Source: Spirochaetaceae bacterium
GTDB taxonomy: Bacteria; Spirochaetota; Spirochaetia; Treponematales; Breznakiellaceae
Direction: 5' to 3'
Length of the DNA stretch: 11,331 nucleotides
Assembly (NCBI GenBank): GCA_031265535.1
Contig: JAISCO010000433.1
Location: 1-11,331 of the forward strand
Shown: positions 6,359 to 11,331 of the stretch, piece after piece
Numbering within the stretch: the first letter of the stretch is position 1
How the letters are laid out: every line of letters begins with the position of its first letter
The notes under the pieces: generated by a model
Seen by the model: only the letters and a program-made list of their open reading frames with translations
Databases searched by the model: none
Told to the model about the DNA's origin: nothing
Position numbers and translations under genes: made by a program

Positions 6359-6714
6359 AATGAATTCCGGGGATAAAAATTTTACGCCTTGCGGCATATC
6401 CGGTCATAACATAGAAATCATGAATTTTACGCTTTTACCTGTAGAAAACTCGATACCCTCCCTCCCCCCTTTGCGCTATTTTTTAAACGGCTTAAAACAA
6501 ATAGGCTGGGTACATATATTTTCGGTATCCGGTCGCGTAAACCGCGCAATTCCAGTGATTTTGCTCCGGAAATACAATGACCCGGCGTGTCCGGCGCTAA
6601 TTACGAGGCGCGTAATGACATAGCTGCACAAAACAAAAGATATTACAAACGCCGTTTGTCAGTTTGGCAGATGACGATTAAAGCGGATTTATTAAATTTT
6701 CAGGAGGAATGAAA
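6359..6714 (+). other. Long 5' leader of the envelope cluster
   Basis: About 355 nt separate the predicted transcription start from the first lipoprotein ATG. The stretch has an open frame (6360-6623) that would start exactly at the predicted +1, but it has no ribosome site and an unremarkable peptide, so I do not call it a gene. Visible structure is limited: a small CAAAC-GCC-GTTTG hairpin (6646-6658), short inverted words, and AGGAGG at 6702-6707. No known riboswitch core was recognised. Confidence 0.35.
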
Positions 6715-8166
6715 ATGGTTTATAAAAAAAGAAGTGTTGAGTTAAGACACTGTCAATGTACGGTAGGCGTAGTCTTAATCATACTTGTGTTTGCGTCCTG
6801 CGCTACCAGGCCGGACGTTTACAAGAAGGTAGACGGCGCGGTAAGCGCGGCGTCTTACGAAGACGCGTTGGCGGAGATTGAGGCGGCCCAGACTATACCG
6901 GCTGGAAAGAAAAAGCCTAAAAAGCCGATTTACCCCGAAAAGAACACGATTCTGTTGAACCTTGACAAGGGTATGCTTGAACATTACGCGGGTAAATACG
7001 ACGCGTCCTATCAGGATTTGATTCAGGCGGAGCAGAACATTGAGGACGCTTACACAAAAAGCGTAACACAGGATTTGGGTTCCTATATGGCCAACGATAA
7101 TGTTAAGGATTACGCGGGCGAGGATTATGAGGATGTGTATGTAAACATATTTAACGCGCTCAACGCATACCACCTCAACAACGGACAGGCATTGGCGCTA
7201 ATCAACGATTTGACCGCACAGGGCGGTGAGCTTCAGGTTTTGGCGGAGAAGTATTCGCAGGACGCTTCAAAGGCAAAACAGTTCCTTGACGGCGCGCTGA
7301 AAGTCGGCGGTACGGTGTTTTCACTCGGCACCGTTACATGGCCGGACGCGGCGCAGGTTACATTTACCAATTCCGCATTGGCGCGGTACCTGGCGGCGGT
7401 GTTCTGCATGGCGGACGGCAACAAGGACATGGCGCGTTACAATATGTTTGAGCTCCAGAACGCGTTTGCAACGCCCGTATATCAGGGTATGACCGTTCCG
7501 GCGGCGCTGACGGTAAGCGGCGACCGCGGCAGTGAGGAGGGCGCTCTACTCGATATTCCGGCGGGCAAGGGACAGTTGAATGTTCTAGCGTTTACCGGAC
7601 TTTCTCCCATAAAAATTGAAAAAGAAGAGACTTTTTTACTTCCTTTCCTACAAATGCTCGCGCTAAAAAAAGCTGTCGTTAAAATTCCCAATCTACAACA
7701 GCGTCCCTCGGTGATAAACGCGGTGAGTGTTTCCGTGCAGGGCGGCGATACGCTCAATCTTGAGCTGCTGGAAAACATTGACGCGGTTTTAACGGACACG
7801 TTTAACGGACATCAATCATCCATATACTTGAAAACGTTTACCCGCGTGATGACGAAGTACATTGTGGCTGACGCAGCGGCGCAGGCGACTGTGAAAGCGG
7901 CGCAGGATCAAGGCGGTAATGTTCTGGTCGCGGTGGCCGCCGGTCAGGGAATAGCGCTGGCCGCAAAAAAAGGACTCGACGCTACGGAAGCGGCCGACAC
8001 ACGTTCCGCCCGCTATCTGCCGTCAAAGGCTTACATCGGGGCCGTGAATTTGGACCCCGGCACATACACGATAACGGTAAACTTTAACGACGGCTCGTCC
8101 GTAATAAAGACGGTTGACGTAAAAGCCGGCGCGATAAGTCTTGTGGAAGCTGTTTGTTTAAAGTAA
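6715..8166 (+). CDS. COG3014-type lipoprotein
   Basis: The 483-residue protein is predicted to be exported and lipidated. It has a basic, unusually long N-region, a hydrophobic stretch (about 17-27, VGVVLIILVFA) and a loose lipobox ending FASC with Cys29. The mature part resembles the uncharacterised COG3014 family: LNLDKGMLEHYAGKYDASYQ (about 81-100), then YAGEDYEDVYVNIFNALNAY (about 133-152) followed by NNGQALALI, which look like TPR-type helical hairpins. The C-terminal third (about 330-483) is predicted beta-rich and ends in an immunoglobulin-like stretch (PGTYTITVNFNDGSSVIKTV). I chose the ATG at 6715 because AGGAGG (6702-6707) lies 7 nt before it. An ATG at 6709 is only 1 nt from that site. 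Genes of this type occur next to lpoB-like and LPP20-like genes in some Gram-negative bacteria, as here, so a role at the peptidoglycan or outer membrane is likely. The molecular function is unknown. Confidence 0.75.
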   Translation: MVYKKRSVELRHCQCTVGVVLIILVFASCATRPDVYKKVDGAVSAASYEDALAEIEAAQTIPAGKKKPKKPIYPEKNTILLNLDKGMLEHYAGKYDASYQDLIQAEQNIEDAYTKSVTQDLGSYMANDNVKDYAGEDYEDVYVNIFNALNAYHLNNGQALALINDLTAQGGELQVLAEKYSQDASKAKQFLDGALKVGGTVFSLGTVTWPDAAQVTFTNSALARYLAAVFCMADGNKDMARYNMFELQNAFATPVYQGMTVPAALTVSGDRGSEEGALLDIPAGKGQLNVLAFTGLSPIKIEKEETFLLPFLQMLALKKAVVKIPNLQQRPSVINAVSVSVQGGDTLNLELLENIDAVLTDTFNGHQSSIYLKTFTRVMTKYIVADAAAQATVKAAQDQGGNVLVAVAAGQGIALAAKKGLDATEAADTRSARYLPSKAYIGAVNLDPGTYTITVNFNDGSSVIKTVDVKAGAISLVEAVCLK

Positions 8167-8182
8167 AGTAGTTATTTGGGAG

Positions 8183-8202
8183 GAGCGGAATAGGGTCCGC
8201 TC
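8183..8202 (+). other. Intergenic RNA hairpin 1
   Basis: GAGCGGA (8183-8189) pairs with TCCGCTC (8196-8202) across a 6-nt loop, 16 nt after the stop codon of the COG3014-type gene. It is followed by TTTA rather than a full U run. It can be read as a transcript-stabilising hairpin or as half of a tandem terminator with the next one. Confidence 0.6.
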
Positions 8203-8210
8203 TTTATTCC

Positions 8211-8234
8211 GGGCCGCTTGGATACGGCCCTTTT
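8211..8234 (+). terminator. Rho-independent-like hairpin between lipoprotein gene and lpoB
   Basis: GGGCCG (8211-8216) and CGGCCC (8225-8230) pair across an 8-nt loop and are followed directly by TTTT. The U run is short and is followed by AAAA, so termination would be partial. This would let the downstream lpoB-like gene be transcribed at a reduced level from the same promoter. Confidence 0.5.
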
Positions 8235-8259
8235 AAAACACTTTTTAGTGGAGGTTTTT

Positions 8260-8865
8260 ATGAAAACATTTTTACCGGTTTTATTGGCGGCGTTCTGTTT
8301 TTCAGCATTAAGCTGCGCGTCGGGGCCGCAGACAACGCGGGTCAGCTCGGATACCTTAACCGACTTAACCGGCTACTGGAATGGAAACGATGTTGATATA
8401 GTCTGCAAGGACCTTATCAACAAGTTTATCGAATCGCCGCGTGTGGCGCAGTTCACGGCGCAGAACAATCGTCTGCCGGTGATCCGTGTCGGCAATTTCA
8501 AAAACGCGAGCAGCGAGCCGATTGATACAAGCATCGTGTCCAAGCGTATGCAGGTAGCGATCCTTAACAGCGGAAAGGCGGAATTTGTGGCAGACGCGGC
8601 TGTGTCGGAAGAACTGCGCGCCGAAGCCGCCGAACAGCAGAGTTGGGCAAACGAAGATACCGCGGCGACCCTTGCGGATGAGACGGGCGCGGACTTTCTG
8701 CTGACGGGAGCCGTCAAGACGATAATTCAAACGTCCGGCAATGAACAGGTGCGGGAGTACGATGTTACGGCGGACGCTACTGATATAACGACTCACCGGA
8801 TCATCTGGAGCGACGAGAACAACGAAATCAAAAAAATCGTAAAAAGGGCAAAAACAAAGCTGTAA
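8260..8865 (+). CDS. lpoB: Penicillin-binding protein activator LpoB-like lipoprotein
   Basis: The 201-residue lipoprotein (signal peptide 1-18, lipobox ALSC, Cys19) matches the LpoB/YcfM family (213 residues in E. coli) along the mature part: YWNGNDVDIVCKDLI (39-53), VIRVGNFKNASSEPIDT (74-90), ILNSGKAEFV (101-110), GADFLLTGAV (143-152) and a C-terminal strand ending HRIIWSDENNEIKK. In E. coli LpoB is an outer-membrane lipoprotein that reaches through the periplasm to activate the peptidoglycan synthase PBP1b. Its target in this organism is unknown. GGAGG (8250-8254) lies 5 nt before the ATG at 8260. An in-frame ATG at 8218 sits inside the preceding hairpin and would bury the signal peptide, so I reject it. 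The linker before the globular domain is short compared with enterobacterial LpoB. The next gene follows after 37 nt. Confidence 0.85.
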   Translation: MKTFLPVLLAAFCFSALSCASGPQTTRVSSDTLTDLTGYWNGNDVDIVCKDLINKFIESPRVAQFTAQNNRLPVIRVGNFKNASSEPIDTSIVSKRMQVAILNSGKAEFVADAAVSEELRAEAAEQQSWANEDTAATLADETGADFLLTGAVKTIIQTSGNEQVREYDVTADATDITTHRIIWSDENNEIKKIVKRAKTKL

Positions 8866-8902
8866 CAGAACGGTTTTGCCGGCTTCTTAGTAAGGATTTA
8901 AT

Positions 8903-9937
8903 ATGCGGCTAAAAAATATATTGACGGCGGGCGCTTTTCTCTTACTGCTATCCGCGGGACTTTACGCTCAGGGCAACGCTCCGCTTTGGGTTACGAACAA
9001 GAACGCCGCCTTCAGCGAGCGGGACTGGGTCTGCACCGTAGAGCAGAGGAATACAAGGGCCGAAGCTCAGAGCGCCGCCGCCGCGACGTTGGCGCTGGCG
9101 TTCAAGATGGATGTAAAAAGCGTATCAAGCGCTATGCAGAGTTTTTCGCAGATTGCGAGCGGCGGCGGTCAGCTTTCGCGGGACAGCAGCTTAAAACAGC
9201 AGGTTGACACCAGCAGCGATGTCGCGGGACTCATGGGCGTGGTAAACGATTTTTGGAACGCGCCGGACGGCTCGTGGTACGCGGCGGCGCGAATGAACCG
9301 TCGTGACGGCGCCGCCGCGTATTCGACGATAATGAAGCAGAACGCCGGCATTATCACCGGTCTGATACAGGAAGCCGCGGACGAAGGAGCTACATTCGGC
9401 GCGTACGAATCGCTTGCTTTCGCCTATAATCTGGCTACGCTTAACGATAATTACATGAACATCGTCTCGGTTCTGGACAACTCAACGGCGCAGGGTTTGC
9501 GGTTTTCTTACGGTAACGCCGCCGCTGTCCGAACCCTCATGCAAAAAGCCGCCGGCGATATTGTCATTACCGTAGAGGTTTCCGGCGATGAACAAGGCGC
9601 GCTCGCAAAGGCGTTTTCGTCCGTGTTCAGTTCCAGAAAATTCAAAACAAGTTCGACGGCGTCCGAGCCCGCGTACACGCTGTACGCGGAGTATTCCCGG
9701 AGTCCTGAAGCCCCCGTGGCGAACACCTTTAGAATGCGTTATTTGATCAACGCCGTGCTGTCCGACAAGGACGGAGAAGAAGTGCTGTCATTCACGGAAA
9801 ATAAGCGCGTTACCAGCACAACGGAAACGCAGGCCGCTGCCCGCGCCGTCCGTGATACTGAAAAGTCAATTACGGAAACAGGTTTCGCGAAAAGTTTTGA
9901 TCAGTATCTTGAATCGTTAGGCGCTGTGCAGAAATAA
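8903..9937 (+). CDS. Secreted LPP20-family protein
   Basis: The 344-residue protein has a cleavable signal peptide (residues 1-22, cut after GLYA) and no lipobox cysteine, so it should be periplasmic or outer-membrane associated rather than lipidated. The mature N-terminus shows the LPP20-family pattern: PLWV (27-30), then a strand (DWVCTVEQ), then a helix rich in Ala and Gln (TRAEAQSAAAATLALAF, about 51-67), and a later strand-helix pair with GSWYAAARMNRRDG. The second half (about 200-344) may be another alpha/beta repeat similar to the LpoB/FlgT-like fold (ITVEVSGDEQGALAKAFSSVFSSRKF). The ribosome site AAGGA (8892-8896) is well placed before the ATG. The LPP20 family includes Helicobacter LPP20 and Vibrio FlgP, but a flagellar role here is not shown. 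A strong terminator overlaps the stop codon. Confidence 0.72.
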   Translation: MRLKNILTAGAFLLLLSAGLYAQGNAPLWVTNKNAAFSERDWVCTVEQRNTRAEAQSAAAATLALAFKMDVKSVSSAMQSFSQIASGGGQLSRDSSLKQQVDTSSDVAGLMGVVNDFWNAPDGSWYAAARMNRRDGAAAYSTIMKQNAGIITGLIQEAADEGATFGAYESLAFAYNLATLNDNYMNIVSVLDNSTAQGLRFSYGNAAAVRTLMQKAAGDIVITVEVSGDEQGALAKAFSSVFSSRKFKTSSTASEPAYTLYAEYSRSPEAPVANTFRMRYLINAVLSDKDGEEVLSFTENKRVTSTTETQAAARAVRDTEKSITETGFAKSFDQYLESLGAVQK

Positions 9938-9966
9938 CATGACCAAATGGTCATGTTATTTTATTA
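9932..9966 (+). terminator. Rho-independent terminator overlapping stop codon
   Basis: A perfect 13-bp stem (AAATAACATGACC at 9932-9944 with GGTCATGTTATTT at 9949-9961) encloses an AAAT loop. A T-rich tail (TATTATT) follows. The TAA stop (9935-9937) lies inside the left arm, so a ribosome finishing translation could interfere with folding. A-T pairing at the base would also allow activity in the reverse direction. Confidence 0.8.
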
Positions 9967-9990
9967 TTGCGCAGTTCCTATTGGGCAAAT

Positions 9991-10011
9991 AGCGGAGCGT
10001 AAAACTCCGCT
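9991..10011 (+). other. Hairpin in leader of last lipoprotein gene
   Basis: AGCGGAG (9991-9997) pairs perfectly with CTCCGCT (10005-10011) across a 7-nt loop CGTAAAA. It lies between the terminator and the palindrome at 10018-10039. The core word CGGAGCGTA is shared with the mosaic hairpin repeats. Confidence 0.55.
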
Positions 10012-10017
10012 TGTAAA

Positions 10018-10039
10018 AAGTTTTCCGTACGGAAAACTT
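10018..10039 (+). promoter_or_regulatory. Perfect 22-bp palindrome upstream of lipoprotein gene
   Basis: AAGTTTTCCGT followed by its exact reverse complement, centred at 10028/10029, 26 nt before the next ATG. As RNA it is a stem of about 9 bp. As DNA it could be a dimeric operator. The following A run rules out a plus-strand terminator; read on the minus strand it is followed by TTTTTAC and could end antisense transcripts. Confidence 0.55.
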
Positions 10040-10064
10040 AAAAAAATATTCATGGAGGATAATC

Positions 10065-10745
10065 ATGAAATTTGTTAAAAAGTTGTTGTTTATTTCTGTA
10101 ACGGCCGCGGCGCTTGCGTTAATCGCGGGTTGTGCGTCCGGTCCCAAAGCCCCCGCGGAGATAGCCGCGAACGTTACGCCAACGCAAAGAACCATTGTAG
10201 TTGACGACAAAGGCGCTTCGTTTGGTATTCCTACGCCGGAATGGGTAGTCGCGTTTGTTCAGAGCGGCAACCTTGGTGTTGAGAAACTACCGCTTTACAA
10301 GGACAAGTATTGCTTTGTCGTAGAGGCTATTGAGCCATCAAGAGATTACGCAATCGCTTGGGTTCAGAACGCGAGCGGGCCGCAGCACATCGCCGCAAAG
10401 GTTTCTACAACAGTGGCATCAAGCGCGTCCAACGCGCTGTCCGGCGAAAAAGGGGGGGATGTAGAATCCCATTTGAATACGGCGACCGAGCAACTTAGCA
10501 ACGCCTCGTTTAACGGAGCGACAAAAGATGATGACTGGTGGCAGATAGTAAAAAATAACGATACCGGCGTGGAAGAGTGCCGCGCCTTTGCCCTGTGGGT
10601 CATCAACAAGAAACAGCTTGATGAGCAGGTAGCGGCGAATCTTCAAAGGATAGTCGACAATAACACGGCAATGTCCGCGGCTGAACGCGCGATCTATGCC
10701 GATCTTATCAATCAAATCCGTTCAGTAGGCGGTGTCAACAGCTAA
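10065..10745 (+). CDS. Small LPP20-like lipoprotein
   Basis: The 226-residue protein has a classical lipoprotein signal: KFVKK basic start, hydrophobic core, lipobox LIAGC with Cys23, then ASGPKAP. The mature part begins with a low-complexity linker, then TPEWV (57-61), close to the P-x-W-V motif that opens LPP20 domains, and a strand KYCFVVEAIE. An Ala/Ser-rich helix follows (about 110-150), then ECRAFALWVINKKQLDEQVAANL (about 171-193), reminiscent of the Y-x-x-x-V strand-helix end of LPP20 proteins. The start is firm: GGAGG (10054-10058) lies 6 nt before the ATG. It follows the LPP20-family gene after 127 nt containing a terminator, a hairpin and a palindrome, so it may have its own control. 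An A5G7 run (10447-10458) lies mid-gene. The function is unknown; envelope association is inferred from the signal and neighbours. Confidence 0.7.
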   Translation: MKFVKKLLFISVTAAALALIAGCASGPKAPAEIAANVTPTQRTIVVDDKGASFGIPTPEWVVAFVQSGNLGVEKLPLYKDKYCFVVEAIEPSRDYAIAWVQNASGPQHIAAKVSTTVASSASNALSGEKGGDVESHLNTATEQLSNASFNGATKDDDWWQIVKNNDTGVEECRAFALWVINKKQLDEQVAANLQRIVDNNTAMSAAERAIYADLINQIRSVGGVNS

Positions 10746-10765
10746 TTCAGATTTAACGAAAAGTT

Positions 10766-10796
10766 TCTGGAGTTTGCGCTTCGCGCAAACTCCAGA
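10766..10796 (+). terminator. Strong hairpin after last lipoprotein gene
   Basis: TCTGGAGTTTGCGC and its exact complement GCGCAAACTCCAGA form a 14-bp stem with a TTC loop, 20 nt after the stop codon. It is followed by GGC rather than a U run, so it may stabilise the transcript end or act together with the next hairpins. Confidence 0.55.
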
Positions 10797-10797
10797 G

Positions 10798-10900
10798 GCA
10801 AAACCGCATAGCGGTTTTGCGGCCCCGAAAGACCCGGCGCCTTGCCAAAGGCAGGCGGGATCCGGGTGTAGTGGAAAAGCATTTTTGTAAAGCAAAAATC
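10798..10900 (+). other. Cluster of three further hairpins
   Basis: Three hairpins follow in series. GCAAAACCGC (10798-10807) pairs with GCGGTTTTGC (10811-10820). A larger structure at about 10832-10868 has outer arms ACCCGG/CCGGGT and an inner CGCC-TGCC/GGCA-GGCG stem. ATTTTTG (10881-10887) pairs with CAAAAAT (10893-10899). No coding frame with a ribosome site crosses the region. It could be a structured 3' untranslated region, a small RNA or a repeat cluster. Confidence 0.55.
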
Positions 10901-10957
10901 TTTGGAGCAAAGCGGACTCTAACATTTATAGGCAACAGTTAAGCTTTCGAGACCTAC

Positions 10958-11006
10958 GCAATTTTACTTTTACAATTTTGTTACAAACCTTATCCGGCAG
11001 CAAATC
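10958..11006 (+). repeat. Short intergenic repeat, copy 2
   Basis: It shares the 18-nt core TTTTACTTTTACAATTTT (10962-10979) and weaker flanking similarity with the minus strand of 4081-4129. The rest of the gap up to 11061 shows no clear feature. Confidence 0.45.
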
Positions 11007-11061
11007 CAATGTTTAAATGCCGATTACACAGAAGCGCGGACATTCAAAACAAGCAGCCATT

Positions 11062-11331
11062 TTAACATACAGCGGCGGCAAAGAGCTTTTTTTTGATATG
11101 TACAACCTTGTAATCAGGATTTGCGTCTTTTATCAAAGCCTCCATAACTTCAGGATCATCCGGCAAATGGTATGTGCAGAGCGCCAGTTTGGGCGCGAAT
11201 TCTTTTAACACACCGCGCGCGCCTTTTAACATATCACGCTCCGCGCCTTCTATGTCGGCTTTAATAAAATCTATTTTTTTCAAGTTTTGTTCGTGGACAA
11301 AATTGTCCAGTGTGGTAATTTTTATTTTTTC
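11062..11331 (-). CDS. FkbM-family methyltransferase, C-terminal part (runs off window)
   Basis: The frame is open from the right edge of the window to a TAA at 11062-11064, giving 89 visible residues with no start inside the window. The visible part fits the C-terminal half of FkbM-type SAM-dependent methyltransferases (Methyltransf_21): TTLDNFVHEQNLKKIDFIKA, then the family hallmark D-I-E-G-A-E, then MLKGARGVLKEFAPKLALCTYHLP and a final helix EVMEALIKDANPDY. Such enzymes O-methylate sugars or other small molecules, often in surface polysaccharide or natural-product loci. The substrate cannot be told from here. It is convergent with the lipoprotein genes. Confidence 0.85.
   Translation of the reverse strand, partial: EKIKITTLDNFVHEQNLKKIDFIKADIEGAERDMLKGARGVLKEFAPKLALCTYHLPDDPEVMEALIKDANPDYKVVHIKKKLFAAAVC

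Noticed and set aside
6360..6623. 87-codon plus-strand frame starting at the predicted transcription start
   Set aside because: No ribosome site, no recognisable domain and unremarkable composition. It is kept only as a remark under the leader.
8218..8259. Upstream ATG extending the LpoB-like protein by 14 residues
   Set aside because: It lies in the terminator hairpin and would place residues before a normal signal peptide; GGAGG at 8250-8254 fits 8260.
11017..11208. Plus-strand frame of 63 codons near the right end
   Set aside because: It is antisense to the clearly recognisable FkbM-type methyltransferase frame.
1..11331. tRNA, rRNA, 4.5S SRP RNA or tmRNA genes
   Set aside because: No cloverleaf, conserved rRNA string or SRP tetraloop helix was recognised by eye; a covariance-model scan was not possible.

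Overview
The window looks like chromosomal DNA of a treponeme-type spirochaete. Four things support this: a FlbB-like flagellar collar protein, which belongs to spirochaetes with periplasmic flagella; several lipoproteins with loose lipoboxes; an excisionase-type HTH fused to a PTS EIIA domain; and long intergenic stretches packed with short dispersed repeats of the kind seen in termite-gut and other host-associated treponemes. The genus is an inference from gene content. No rRNA or other phylogenetic marker except ffh is present.

Layout. Positions 1-538 hold no convincing gene. They contain one copy of a 138-bp dispersed repeat, an AATTAACAATTAG/pyrimidine tract and a hairpin-rich GC repeat. 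A tight plus-strand cluster follows: flbB-like (539-1147), a ModE-type winged-helix regulator without molybdate-binding domains (1164-1520), and a yejF-like tandem ABC ATPase (1539-3143). A second repeat block (3144-3350) leads into the HTH-EIIA gene (3384-4028), which converges on ffh (minus strand, 4245-5597). The 1.1 kb between ffh and the next gene (5598-6714) is non-coding: more hairpin repeats, the second 138-bp repeat copy, a 9-bp triplet repeat, a long polypyrimidine tract, a good sigma70-type promoter and a leader of about 360 nt.

The right third is an envelope gene cluster: a COG3014-type lipoprotein (6715-8166), a LpoB-type penicillin-binding-protein activator (8260-8865), a secreted LPP20-family protein (8903-9937) and a small LPP20-like lipoprotein (10065-10745). 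Hairpins or terminators sit in two of the three gaps. This suggests graded expression of a set of exported proteins that probably act together at the peptidoglycan or outer membrane. A hairpin-dense 3' region follows, and the window ends inside an FkbM-type methyltransferase gene on the minus strand.

The most interesting signals are: (1) the mosaic hairpin repeat family at four intergenic sites, in which one stem shows a compensatory G:C to A:T change; (2) the LpoB/COG3014/LPP20 cluster in a spirochaete-like genome; (3) the run of strong hairpins and palindromes around the last lipoprotein gene. Several start codons were placed by Shine-Dalgarno position and differ from the longest possible reading frame.
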